A stretch of 10,119 bases of DNA from Lachnospiraceae bacterium (GCA_900753685.1 CAAEAB010000167.1:1-10119), one strand, 5' to 3'; shown: positions 1-9,290, counted from the first letter of the stretch. Numbers and translations are program-made. The notes: generated by a model not told the origin, from the sequence alone.

Positions 1-346
1 CCATACGCATACCGCCGAAGAGATTCACAATCCGTTTTAACGGCGCGTCGGTCTGAAGGCCTACAATAACTTCATTCTCTTTATCAATATAACCCGGGGC
101 AAAATTATCAATACCGGAAACCACATTGGTTTCCACGTCAATAATGCCTTTTTTCATTTCCTCAATAATCAGGTCACTGGCCTTTGACCAGACCTTCTCC
201 GTCCGCTCCGAAATCGGTGCCAGAAACTCTTCGCCGCCTTCATATGGCGTATAATTTTTCTGAATAAAATTACGTACATTTACCAGATGACGCCATTCGC
301 CTGTTTTAAAGCCTTTCCATGCCGTGCAGTTCACATCAATACTCAT
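1..346 (-). CDS. pflB: Pyruvate formate-lyase (formate C-acetyltransferase), N-terminal part
   Basis: This is the first 115 residues of a glycyl-radical enzyme that converts pyruvate and CoA to acetyl-CoA and formate in the anaerobic cytoplasm; the rest runs off the left edge. The translated start, [18 protein letters not shown], followed by [21 protein letters not shown] and [12 protein letters not shown], matches the N-terminus of E. coli PflB closely. The active-site Cys pair and the C-terminal glycyl radical loop of the family lie outside the window, so they cannot be checked. An AGGAG ribosome binding site stands just before the ATG at 346. The gene follows pflA by about 30 bases and is surely co-transcribed with it from the riboswitch-controlled promoter upstream of pflA. 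Confidence 0.96.
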   Translation of the reverse strand, partial: MSIDVNCTAWKGFKTGEWRHLVNVRNFIQKNYTPYEGGEEFLAPISERTEKVWSKASDLIIEEMKKGIIDVETNVVSGIDNFAPGYIDKENEVIVGLQTDAPLKRIVNLFGGMRM

Positions 347-376
347 TTTTTTCGCTCCTCTTCGTTAAGATTCGTT

Positions 377-1090
377 TTAATGATGATTCATCAGTATCTG
401 CCAGTCTAAAAGCTTCTGAGAATCCATTGGTTCCACACCTTTTAGTGGATAGGGAATGTTCAGCGCTTCATATTTATGAACGCCAAGCACATGGTATGGC
501 AGCAGCTCCACCCGCTCCACATGCTTTAATGTCCCTATATAGTCTTTCAGTCCTTCCAGGTGTTCATTCCCGTCGGTAAGGCCGGGAACGACCACATGAC
601 GGAGCCACAGCGGGATTTCCATCCTCTGGACCGCTTCCAAAAATGTCAGAAACTCATCCGGCCTCTGTCCGGTCACCCGCTCATAGCCTTCCTGGGTATA
701 ATGCTTAATATCCAGAAGAACCAAATCCGTAAAGCCAAGTATGTCCTCATAACCTCCAACACCACAGCCCGCCGTATCCAGACAGGTATGTATGCCAGCT
801 TTTTTACAAAGAGACAGGGCCTCCCGTAAAAAATCCTTTTGAAGCAGCGGTTCTCCGCCGGAAAAGGTCACCCCGCCCTGAACTCCATAGTATGGTTTGA
901 AACGGCACAGGCGCTTTACCAGCGTCTCCGCCGACATTTGCTGACAATTATCACCGGTCATGGACCATGTATCCGGATTGTGGCAATACTGACATCGCAG
1001 ACGGCAGCCTTGTAAAAAAACAACGGAACGAACCCCCGGTCCGTCAACCAGAGCCATAGATTCAATCGAATGAATACGTCCGAGAGTCAT
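377..1090 (-). CDS. pflA: Pyruvate formate-lyase activating enzyme (radical SAM)
   Basis: A 237-residue radical SAM enzyme that installs the glycyl radical on PflB, using S-adenosylmethionine and a [4Fe-4S] cluster. The cluster motif CxxxCxxC is C29-C33-C36 (GCRLRCQYCHNP), and the SAM-binding SGGEP is at 77-81. The N-terminal HSIESMALVDGPGVRSVVF block and the overall length are typical of PflA (E. coli 246 residues). The start at 1090 is supported by AAGGAGG at 1099-1105, 8 bases from the ATG. The gene is the first of an apparent pflA-pflB unit and lies directly behind a ZTP-type riboswitch with terminator. Having pflA before pflB is the reverse of the familiar pflB-pflA order. The immediate pflB neighbour makes PFL the likely target rather than another glycyl-radical enzyme. 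Confidence 0.95.
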   Translation of the reverse strand: MTLGRIHSIESMALVDGPGVRSVVFLQGCRLRCQYCHNPDTWSMTGDNCQQMSAETLVKRLCRFKPYYGVQGGVTFSGGEPLLQKDFLREALSLCKKAGIHTCLDTAGCGVGGYEDILGFTDLVLLDIKHYTQEGYERVTGQRPDEFLTFLEAVQRMEIPLWLRHVVVPGLTDGNEHLEGLKDYIGTLKHVERVELLPYHVLGVHKYEALNIPYPLKGVEPMDSQKLLDWQILMNHH

Positions 1091-1123
1091 TGAATTTTCC
1101 TCCTTATCCGTGTCTTTCCTGTG

Positions 1124-1169
1124 AAAATAAAACAGCCGACTGCCCGGGCTGTTGCCCAGACGGTCGGCT
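1124..1169 (-). terminator. Riboswitch expression platform: intrinsic terminator in pflA leader
   Basis: On the minus strand the arm at 1169-1154 (AGCCGACCGTCTGGGC) pairs with the arm at 1149-1134 (GCCCGGGCAGTCGGCT) around an AACA loop. The stem is 16 positions long with one C/A mismatch and two G-U pairs, and is followed by the U-rich tail GTTTTATTTT. Its 5' arm is the conserved 3' domain of the ZTP aptamer, so aptamer folding and termination exclude each other. The expected logic is antitermination when ZTP/ZMP is bound. It may also stop read-through from ilvC, for which no other convincing terminator is present. Confidence 0.85.
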
Positions 1170-1224
1170 TAATAAACAAACATACTTCACGTGGTTCTTC
1201 CACTAAATCCGTCAGTCATATGTT
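1153..1224 (-). promoter_or_regulatory. ZTP/ZMP riboswitch (pfl motif) aptamer
   Basis: The leader RNA carries the parts of the pfl motif in order. P1 pairs AACATA (1224-1219) with TATGTT (1184-1179). The TGACTGACGG segment follows. P2 is GTGG (1203-1200)/CCAC (1194-1191) with an AAGAA loop. After a short linker comes the conserved block GCCGACCGTCTGGGCA (1168-1153). The pseudoknot pairs GACGG (1213-1209) with CCGTC (1163-1159); the common form, as I recall it, is GGCG with CGCC, so the pairing survives base changes on both sides. ZTP riboswitches sense the purine intermediate ZMP/ZTP, which accumulates when 10-formyl-THF is low, and they often precede pfl genes. Here the RNA lies between the promoter and pflA. 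The call is from memory of the consensus, not from a covariance model. Confidence 0.88.
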
Positions 1225-1232
1225 ATGTTCAC

Positions 1233-1261
1233 ATTCTAACGTGACGTCCTATTTTTGTCAA
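1233..1261 (-). promoter_or_regulatory. Sigma-A promoter of pflA-pflB
   Basis: TTGACA (1261-1256) and TAGAAT (1238-1233) are separated by exactly 17 bases on the minus strand, with transcription expected to start near 1226. That start is just before P1 of the riboswitch, which supports both calls. It lies in the gap directly after the ilvC stop codon, so pflAB can be expressed independently of ilvNC. Confidence 0.85.
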
Positions 1262-1266
1262 GTATT

Positions 1267-2314
<1,048 letters not shown>

Positions 2315-2384
2315 TTAAATATGTATCTTCTAATAATACAGGGCCGTACACAAAACCTGCATCCGACAGAATATTATTATGGAG

Positions 2385-2885
2385 CTATAAATATTTTACG
2401 TCATCCATCCCTCTGGATAAACCGGTCACGCCGGTCCGGGCCAATTCAAGCACCTCGTAATCACTGACCAGTCGGATGAACGCATCCAATTTTGATTGAT
2501 TTCCTGTCAATTCGATAATCATCGAATCCATGCCGACATCCACGACCTTCGCCCTGAAAATATCAACCACCGACAAAATCGCCTGACGTTCTTCCGCATT
2601 TGCCCGAATCTTGATCATAATAAGTTCACGGCAAACTGAAACACCTTCCTTCAATGTCTTAACATCGATGACATCCACCATCTTACGCATCTGCTTCTCA
2701 ATTTGTTCAAAAATCAAGTCATCCCCATCAACAACAACGGTAATCCGGGTAAATCTCGGATCCATCGTCACACCGGCAGAAATGCTGTGAATATTATATC
2801 CTCTACGGGTAAAAAGTCCTGATACACGGCTTAAAACACTGGAAGTATTATCCACCAACAGTGAAAAAACTCTCTTTTGTTCCAT
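2385..2885 (-). CDS. ilvN: Acetolactate synthase small (regulatory) subunit
   Basis: A 166-residue regulatory subunit that binds the catalytic acetolactate synthase (IlvB type), stimulates it and confers valine feedback inhibition. The N-terminal ACT domain (about residues 4-75) has the family pattern FSLLVDNTSSVLSRVSGLF and RRGYNIHSIS. The C-terminal domain follows from about residue 85 (RELIMIKI) to the end. Length and pattern match IlvN/IlvH proteins such as E. coli IlvH. The start at 2885 has AAGGAAGG upstream. The catalytic subunit gene is not next to it: eno is upstream and ilvC downstream, so IlvB must be encoded elsewhere. Expression is likely from the consensus promoter at 2952-2980. 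Confidence 0.94.
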   Translation of the reverse strand: MEQKRVFSLLVDNTSSVLSRVSGLFTRRGYNIHSISAGVTMDPRFTRITVVVDGDDLIFEQIEKQMRKMVDVIDVKTLKEGVSVCRELIMIKIRANAEERQAILSVVDIFRAKVVDVGMDSMIIELTGNQSKLDAFIRLVSDYEVLELARTGVTGLSRGMDDVKYL

Positions 2886-2909
2886 ACCTGCACCTTCCTT
2901 AAGATTTAA

Positions 2910-2942
2910 AGCGGGACACTTCGCCGGAGCAAAGTGTCCGCT
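2910..2942 (-). promoter_or_regulatory. Stem-loop at the 5' end of the ilvN mRNA
   Basis: Arms AGCGGACACTTTGC (2942-2929) and GCGAAGTGTCCCGCT (2924-2910) pair with one bulged base and one wobble around a TCCG loop. The predicted transcription start is near 2945, so the stem begins within a few bases of the RNA 5' end. The bases after it (TTTAAATCTT) are only partly U-rich. It may protect the 5' end, act as an attenuator, or stop transcripts coming from eno; the sequence does not decide between these. Confidence 0.6.
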
Positions 2943-2951
2943 TGTCTACTT

Positions 2952-4291
<1,340 letters not shown>

Positions 4292-4332
4292 AAGGTTTCA
4301 TATACATTACAGAGCCACACTTGCCGCGGCAT

Positions 4333-4338
4333 ATTATA
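4333..4338 (-). promoter_or_regulatory. Possible -10 box for eno
   Basis: TATAAT stands 80 bases before the eno start, just beyond the stop of the surface protein gene. The hexamer at 17-base spacing (CAGTCA, 4361-4356) matches TTGACA at only three positions. A separate eno promoter is expected for a highly expressed enzyme, but the evidence here is just the -10 box. Confidence 0.4.
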
Positions 4339-4342
4339 CGTT

Positions 4343-6949
4343 CTAGTGTTTGTGATGACTGAACCACTGATAAACAACATAAGCGACGATACATGCCGCC
4401 CCGATAGCAGCAAAAATGTACAACGGCCATATACCCCCATTTTTCGGCTCTCCTAAATCATCGATTTCATCCGGTTCTGTATCCGGTTCCGGAAGCTTCT
4501 GCCATTGGGCATATAATTCAATATTCTCCTCCGGCATATTAAATTTCAGTCCCGGATCATAGTTCTGACCACTGCCGTCTATCTCCGTATTCCAGCCGAG
4601 AAATTGGTAGCCCTCCCGGTACATCTTTTCTCCGGAAAGAACGGTCACCATTTCCTCCGCCTCGTATTCATTTGTATCCTCTAAAAACGCTTCCACATCG
4701 TCGGCATTGGCATGATAGATGACCTGATACAGAGGAATCCAGCGGCTATAAAACGTCAGTCCCTGTTCCGTCATAGATGTTTCCGTTCCGGTCACCGTCT
4801 TTCCCACATCCTTTGTTCCAAAGAGCTCCTCTCCGGATTGATACAGAGCATCCTCCACAGAACTCAGAGACCACCCGGCAAAACGATAATGCTCGATCGC
4901 CATTGTTCCCTGGCCCGCCACCTTTACAATGGCTCCCACTTCATATTTTTCCCTGTCCTTTGGAAGCTCACCGGCTAGACGGGTTCCCTCTGGAATGGAC
5001 GCAATATAGCTTACTGCATATTTATTCGTATCTATCGCCAGCCATTGGGCATAGAGAGTCACATCAGACGCTTCCACCGTCAGCCTGTCGCCAGCCTGCA
5101 GACGGATTCCTGAACCATCCTGATTGACAGACCAGCCGTCGAACACGTACCGAGTACCGTCTTCATCAACCTTTTCAAGATTTCCCGGTTCACCGACAAT
5201 AACTTCATCACCGGAATAGTAAATATCGCTTCCCTCCCTGACTGTCCCGCCGGTATCCTTCGGGACTTCTCCGCCCGTATTTGTATTTCCGTCATAGGTA
5301 ACGGTATATACCTGAACCCATCGTCCATACAGCGTCACACCGTCATCGTCCATCGCCACCTGAGTTTCTACAGGGATACCATGAAAAGAAGCATCGGAAT
5401 ATATTTTTTCGCCGGCCTTATAAACGCCGTCTCCCTCATCCTCAGCCCATCCGACAAACTGCCAGCCCTCTGCCGTCATACCATCGCCGCCATGAACGGA
5501 AACCATCTCTCCCGGACGATATTTGAGCAAATCCTCCGGTAGATTTCCCTCCAATCCGGAACCTTCCGGCAGGTTAGCCTCATAAGTGACACCGTACAGA
5601 TTTTCCTTATAATAATAGGTGATCTTAAAGAAATTATCCCCGAGGGCATCCTCCCCATCCTGTCCCTGATAGCAAATAACCTCCCAGCTGTAACGGGTAT
5701 CCACAATTTCACCTATATAAAAATCCACCCCGGCGCTGCTGCCCTTTCTCGGATTCGATGCCATATTATCTTTTCGGTTTTCGATAAGCTCCACAAAATC
5801 TCCTTCCGGATTTTCCGGAACAAGGGTATACCATCCCGCAGTCAATCCACCGATTTGGAGTGATTTCACCGTCTCTTTGCCATCGGCCTCAAAGGTCACA
5901 GAATATTCCGTAAAAGGTGTGTCGTCCGTAATCATTTCATTCGGCGTATCAAAACGGTAAAGCTTAAACCGAAATGTATGAGACACCGAATTATTATATG
6001 GAAGCTGTTCAAGATATAACTCTGCATCAATGCAGCCGGTAATTGGTTTTATTATAAGAGAGGCTTCATCCATCGGCGTATCCTCAGAAACAAACACCTC
6101 ATAGCCGCCGCTGGCCTGTCTGGCTTCCTCTGTAGAAGCTTCGCCATTATAATAGATTTTAGCCCGATACTCTCCCGGCTCTGTCAGCCTTTCAGCCTCA
6201 CTTTCCGGCAGGTAATACGGCGCGCTGGTAATCATATCCCCTACCGGTGTCTCCACCCCGTCCGTCACCCGATACCACTGGACCTTAAGGGGCAGATCCC
6301 TTAAACTTCCATACACACTGTCCAGCTTCACGACGGCTTTCTTTAAAAAATCCGAATCTTTCAAATCAATTCCTTCCATGACCGGAAAAACCACATCCGA
6401 GGCGTCTGCCTCCGCCGCCACATTTACCGTCAATGTGGGAATAACAAAATCGGCCGCCCAGCTATTTGAATCGAGATAAATGCCGGACATTCCTTCAACC
6501 CCAATAATCTGATTATTTCCACCGGTAAAATCACTATCCGCCTGAACATAGATTGAATGGCTGTCCCAGCTGTTAAGCTTTGCCTTTTCCCATAGAATGT
6601 ACCAGCCGTTCACATCCCGGCAGACCTGACCGCCTTTGAAATCCTCCGATACATCGCCGCTGCCGTCAATATATGTACCTTCGGACAAAATATCGCCCCT
6701 GCTATCCGTGATATGAAAATTTTTCCCTGCATATACCCGTATAGCACCATTTTTTGAATCCGGACCATAGGCCTGGCATTTAAGCTCATAAATACGACGA
6801 TTCCAGTTTACCAGTTGAACTTCTATACGCGTTCCATATGCGCTGTTGTCCGTTTCGTCCGTCTCCCTAGCATGAACTGTCACGCCCATAAATAAAAGGC
6901 AGATACACAGACATCCGAGCAATCTGACAACTCCCGTTTTAAACCTCAT
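4343..6949 (-). CDS. Membrane-anchored surface protein with four InlB-type repeats
   Basis: An 868-residue exported protein of unknown role. Residues 1-27 look like a signal peptide (RFK, a hydrophobic stretch, cleavage after VHA). Residues about 28-450 form a beta-rich region I do not recognise; part (about 320-385, ending GLTAGWYTLVPE) resembles pilin or adhesin Ig-like modules. Four repeats of the InlB B-repeat (Listeria-Bacteroides) type follow at about 452-547, 548-641, 642-740 and 741-817, each with a Gly-Trp core and ending in LYAQW, LYGRW or FYSRW. Repeats 1 and 3 share a longer form (LPEGSGLEGNLPED, IPEGTRLAGELPKD). A Pro/Glu/Asp linker leads to a transmembrane segment at about 841-860 and a short tail rich in His. 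No LPxTG motif is seen, so it is anchored by the membrane helix. The start at 6949 has GGGGAGG upstream and overlaps the HAD gene by 11 bases, suggesting translational coupling. Likely an adhesin or envelope protein. Confidence 0.9.
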   Translation of the reverse strand: MRFKTGVVRLLGCLCICLLFMGVTVHARETDETDNSAYGTRIEVQLVNWNRRIYELKCQAYGPDSKNGAIRVYAGKNFHITDSRGDILSEGTYIDGSGDVSEDFKGGQVCRDVNGWYILWEKAKLNSWDSHSIYVQADSDFTGGNNQIIGVEGMSGIYLDSNSWAADFVIPTLTVNVAAEADASDVVFPVMEGIDLKDSDFLKKAVVKLDSVYGSLRDLPLKVQWYRVTDGVETPVGDMITSAPYYLPESEAERLTEPGEYRAKIYYNGEASTEEARQASGGYEVFVSEDTPMDEASLIIKPITGCIDAELYLEQLPYNNSVSHTFRFKLYRFDTPNEMITDDTPFTEYSVTFEADGKETVKSLQIGGLTAGWYTLVPENPEGDFVELIENRKDNMASNPRKGSSAGVDFYIGEIVDTRYSWEVICYQGQDGEDALGDNFFKITYYYKENLYGVTYEANLPEGSGLEGNLPEDLLKYRPGEMVSVHGGDGMTAEGWQFVGWAEDEGDGVYKAGEKIYSDASFHGIPVETQVAMDDDGVTLYGRWVQVYTVTYDGNTNTGGEVPKDTGGTVREGSDIYYSGDEVIVGEPGNLEKVDEDGTRYVFDGWSVNQDGSGIRLQAGDRLTVEASDVTLYAQWLAIDTNKYAVSYIASIPEGTRLAGELPKDREKYEVGAIVKVAGQGTMAIEHYRFAGWSLSSVEDALYQSGEELFGTKDVGKTVTGTETSMTEQGLTFYSRWIPLYQVIYHANADDVEAFLEDTNEYEAEEMVTVLSGEKMYREGYQFLGWNTEIDGSGQNYDPGLKFNMPEENIELYAQWQKLPEPDTEPDEIDDLGEPKNGGIWPLYIFAAIGAACIVAYVVYQWFSHHKH

Positions 6950-7652
6950 CTGACACCTCCCCGGCCTTCTTTCCTGTGAGCATTTCAGACAATTCAGACA
7001 CAGAGAGCGCTACTGCATCCGCGCCGGCCTCGACCAATTCATCCCGGCTGCCATATCCAAATAATACGCCAATAGAAGAAATATGATTTTTTTCGGCTCC
7101 GATCACATCATGCTCCCGGTCCCCGACCATAACCACATCCTCCCGCTTAAATTCTCCTCCGGTCTTGCTTTTCAAAAGATGAAAGGCCCACTCAATGACC
7201 TCCCCCTTATCTGACCGTTCCCCGCTCAGCAAACTTCCCGAAATAAAATCAAAATATCCCATCAAATCAAAATGTTCCAATATTTGTCTGGCAAAAACTT
7301 CCGGCTTTGACGTGGCCAGTCCGATAACCTTTCCCTGTCTCTTCAGCGTTTCTAAAAGCTCCCGGATACCGTCATAAATCTCATTCTCATAGATTCCTCT
7401 ATCCCTGAAATACTCTCTGTACAACTCAACGGCCCGGACAGCCTTCGACTTATTAAATCCATAGAAGACTTCAAAGGACTGCTGCAGCGGCGGACCAATA
7501 AATTTATACAGCTCACTCCGATCTGTGACACGAATACCAAAGCTTTCAAGGGCATACATCACCGAATTTGTAATGCCGGTTCCCGGATTTGTCAACGTAC
7601 CGTCCAGATCAAAAAAAACAACCTTCTTTTTATTCCATTCAATTAATGACAT
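6939..7652 (-). CDS. HAD-superfamily phosphatase (phosphoglycolate phosphatase/5'-nucleotidase-like)
   Basis: A 237-residue cytoplasmic hydrolase of the haloacid dehalogenase superfamily, subfamily IA (Gph-like). Motif I is DLDGT with nucleophile D15 and acid/base D17; motif II is T114-S115 (LATSKP); motif III is K149; motif IV is GDREHD (177-182). The FIGPPL segment at 51-56 in the alpha-helical cap is characteristic of the 5'-nucleotidase-like branch, but the substrate cannot be deduced. The start at 7652 is chosen because AAAGGTGAT precedes it and because the only upstream in-frame ATG (7706) sits over the predicted promoter -10 region. The last 11 bases overlap the surface protein gene. 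A link between phosphatase and surface protein is unexplained; co-transcription may be all that joins them. Confidence 0.92.
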   Translation of the reverse strand: MSLIEWNKKKVVFFDLDGTLTNPGTGITNSVMYALESFGIRVTDRSELYKFIGPPLQQSFEVFYGFNKSKAVRAVELYREYFRDRGIYENEIYDGIRELLETLKRQGKVIGLATSKPEVFARQILEHFDLMGYFDFISGSLLSGERSDKGEVIEWAFHLLKSKTGGEFKREDVVMVGDREHDVIGAEKNHISSIGVLFGYGSRDELVEAGADAVALSVSELSEMLTGKKAGEVSDEV

Positions 7653-7696
7653 AAAAATATCACCTTTCCAAAGATTTTGTTCATGTAGCAATTCAT

Positions 7697-7725
7697 ATTG
7701 TACCATGATTTTCCATAAATATCAT
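7697..7725 (-). promoter_or_regulatory. Promoter of the HAD phosphatase-surface protein unit
   Basis: ATGATA (7725-7720; 4 of 6 to consensus) and TACAAT (7702-7697) are 17 bases apart on the minus strand. TGG directly before the -10 box makes it an extended -10 promoter. Transcription would start near 7690, about 38 bases before the start at 7652. Confidence 0.7.
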
Positions 7726-7755
7726 CGAAAAGGTGACTATGTTCATTAAATGTTC

Positions 7756-8184
7756 TTAAATTGAAAAATTATTATCCTGTGCCCGCTGAATCAAATCCTC
7801 CAGAGTCACACTGTCCACATAATAATCGATCGTATCCGCCAGTCCCTGCCAAAAGCTAAGGGTTAGACATTCGGAGGCTCTTGGACATTGATTAATCTCA
7901 TCCTCCAGACAGGCTACCGGCGCCAGACTGCCTTCCGCTGTCCGCAGGATATCTCCAACCGTATATGCAGAAGGCGCCTTTGCCAGACGGTAACCACCTC
8001 CGGCTCCCCGGACACTTCGGACATACCCGGCTTTACTCAGAAGATTCATCACCTGCTCCAAATATTTGACTGTAATTCCCTGACGATGAGAAATATCCTT
8101 TAACGGAATCAAAATCCCTTCATCGTGCATCGCCAAATCTAACATTGTACGCAGTGCATAGCGTCCTTTGGTTGAAATTTTCAT
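7756..8184 (-). CDS. Rrf2-family transcriptional regulator with Fe-S-type cysteines
   Basis: A 142-residue winged-helix DNA-binding protein. The N-terminus MKISTKGRYALRTMLDLA and the segment GITVKYLEQVMNLLSKAGYVRSVRGAGGGYRL (about 36-67) are hallmark Rrf2 sequence, covering recognition helix and wing. Three cysteines, C92, C100 and C106 (spacing 7 and 5), stand where IscR/NsrR-type members bind an iron-sulfur cluster (IscR has C92, C98 and C104), so it may sense Fe-S, iron, redox or NO; CymR-type members lack these. No iscS/iscU or suf genes are adjacent: idi is upstream and the HAD gene downstream. The start at 8184 has a modest GGGG site upstream. The exact regulator type and targets are unknown. 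Confidence 0.92.
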   Translation of the reverse strand: MKISTKGRYALRTMLDLAMHDEGILIPLKDISHRQGITVKYLEQVMNLLSKAGYVRSVRGAGGGYRLAKAPSAYTVGDILRTAEGSLAPVACLEDEINQCPRASECLTLSFWQGLADTIDYYVDSVTLEDLIQRAQDNNFSI

Positions 8185-8220
8185 TATATACCCCGCTTCT
8201 AATCCATTTTTTTACAATAT

Positions 8221-8249
8221 ATTTTACTATATTTTTATACCAATCGCAA
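8221..8249 (-). promoter_or_regulatory. Promoter of the Rrf2 regulator
   Basis: TTGCGA (8249-8244) and TAAAAT (8226-8221) are 17 bases apart on the minus strand within the 93-base gap after idi. The surroundings are very AT-rich. I could not pick out a convincing palindromic operator for autoregulation. Confidence 0.65.
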
Positions 8250-8277
8250 CACCTTGAATTCCTATATATTTTATTTC

Positions 8278-8865
8278 TCAAATTTCTTCTTTTAAAACCG
8301 CATACATCAGATCAAAGGCCGGCTTAAACCAGGCACTGAAATCCTCCGGCCGATTGGCCATCCAATCCTTCAATTCACTGATGCTTACCCAGCGAAGTTC
8401 TCCGACCTCTTCCGGATTCCCATGAAGCTGTTCCAGCTGCTCCATACTTGGATAATATAAAAAAACATGATCGATCTCATGCTCCGCCAATCCGTCATAT
8501 TGGGCAAAATATTGAAATTTTCCGGCATAATCAATATATTTATTCCCTTTAAGCAGAAATTTTTCTCGATTGTTCAATATTTCCAGTGCAGGCGCTTTAA
8601 AGCCCAGTTCTTCTTCCAAACGGCGGCTAAGAGCCGCTTCCATCCCTTCTCCCTTTCTCGGATGGGAACAGCAGGCATTGCTCCAAAGACCGCCGGAATG
8701 ATATTTTCCTTCCGCCCGCTTTTGAAGCAGCATTTTTTTCTGATTCCGATCAAATATAAACACAGAAAAAGCTCGATGAAGCTTTCCGGCCACATGAACC
8801 TCCATTTTTTCTCTCCAGCCGATTTCCCTATCATTTTCATCCACTAAAACCAATAAATCCTCCAT
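8278..8865 (-). CDS. idi: Isopentenyl-diphosphate delta-isomerase, type I
   Basis: A 195-residue Nudix-fold enzyme that interconverts isopentenyl and dimethylallyl diphosphate in isoprenoid synthesis (quinones, undecaprenyl carrier). Features of the type I isomerase, by alignment with E. coli Idi by eye: metal ligands H24, H30 and H68, with E128 and E130 (EHEIDHVF, compare ENEVCPVF); catalytic C66 in NACCSHP (compare NSVCGHP, Cys67); Y119 in FQYFA (compare FRYRA, Tyr104); and the Nudix-derived RRLEEELG at 81-88. The FSAWF segment near the C-terminus matches FSPWM. These residues favour isomerase over a generic Nudix hydrolase. AGGAGG stands before the ATG at 8865. It appears monocistronic and diverges from the small plus-strand gene; the next gene, the Rrf2 regulator, has its own promoter. 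Confidence 0.9.
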   Translation of the reverse strand: MEDLLVLVDENDREIGWREKMEVHVAGKLHRAFSVFIFDRNQKKMLLQKRAEGKYHSGGLWSNACCSHPRKGEGMEAALSRRLEEELGFKAPALEILNNREKFLLKGNKYIDYAGKFQYFAQYDGLAEHEIDHVFLYYPSMEQLEQLHGNPEEVGELRWVSISELKDWMANRPEDFSAWFKPAFDLMYAVLKEEI

Positions 8866-8892
8866 GCCTCTCCTCCTCTTTTTATCTGAAAT

Positions 8893-8922
8893 TTGACTTT
8901 TATCTTACGGATATGGTATCCT
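8893..8922 (+). promoter_or_regulatory. Promoter of the small plus-strand gene with overlapping inverted repeat
   Basis: TTGACT (8893-8898) and TATCCT (8917-8922) are 18 bases apart with a TGG extended -10. The inverted repeat GGATA-TGG-TATCC (8909-8921) covers the spacer end and the -10 box, and with one mismatch it extends to TA at both ends. That is a plausible operator position for a repressor. No strong minus-strand promoter for idi could be defined in the same gap. Confidence 0.6.
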
Positions 8923-8984
8923 TAGCATGAACAGTCTCTATCAAAAGAGTACCGTAAATTACTTCTAAAGAAAAGGATTTTTTT

Positions 8985-9290
8985 ATGAAACACACATTAT
9001 TTTTTTATAAAGAAGCCGGATCCAATTTTATTGTTGTCCACACAGAGCTTCCCAACGGCGAAATTTTATGTCATGCAGCCTCTGACGGCGAACACGGCCT
9101 GGACTTAGCCCTCCGTGAAGATCATGGCACGAGCCAAATACAAACTGAGCTTAACGAAATGATAAAAACGCTGGATATCAATTCATGGGATAGGTTCAAT
9201 AAAGAAGATGAATTTGAATTGACCCACTTTGAGACATGTATGGGCCCTGTGACAAAGGACTACGATTTTGTCATCGAATGGGAAGATTGA
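8985..9290 (+). CDS. Small acidic protein of unknown function
   Basis: A 101-residue protein I do not recognise. It starts MKHTLFFYKEAGSNFIVVHTELPNGEILC and ends YDFVIEWED. It is strongly acidic, has no signal peptide or membrane helix, and holds two cysteines (C29, C85). Alternating hydrophobic stretches near both ends suggest beta strands around a central helix (about 50-64, QIQTELNEMIKTL). A ribosome binding site (AAAAGGA) precedes the ATG, and a promoter with an inverted repeat lies upstream, so it looks like a real gene. It is the only plus-strand gene here, divergent from idi and convergent with the lipoprotein gene, so it stands alone transcriptionally. Confidence 0.82.
   Translation: MKHTLFFYKEAGSNFIVVHTELPNGEILCHAASDGEHGLDLALREDHGTSQIQTELNEMIKTLDINSWDRFNKEDEFELTHFETCMGPVTKDYDFVIEWED

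Noticed and set aside
1188..1220. Ten-codon open frame (MTDGFSGRTT) in the pfl leader as a leader peptide
   Set aside because: It has no ribosome binding site and falls inside the riboswitch aptamer, which explains the sequence better.
4322..4331. Palindrome TGCCGCGGCA before eno
   Set aside because: Only 10 bases with no loop or U-tract; too short to call an operator or terminator.
7653..7706. Longer N-terminus for the HAD phosphatase starting at 7706
   Set aside because: The extra 18 residues precede the hydrolase fold, the ATG lies over the predicted -10 region, and the start at 7652 has a good ribosome binding site.
7660..7737. Separated inverted copies of TCACCTTT flanking the HAD promoter
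   Set aside because: The copies are about 60 bases apart, short, and one is simply the ribosome binding site; the upstream copy is outside the transcript.
8467..8847. 126-codon plus-strand frame opposite idi
   Set aside because: It is the shadow of a well-supported isomerase gene and its composition is not protein-like.
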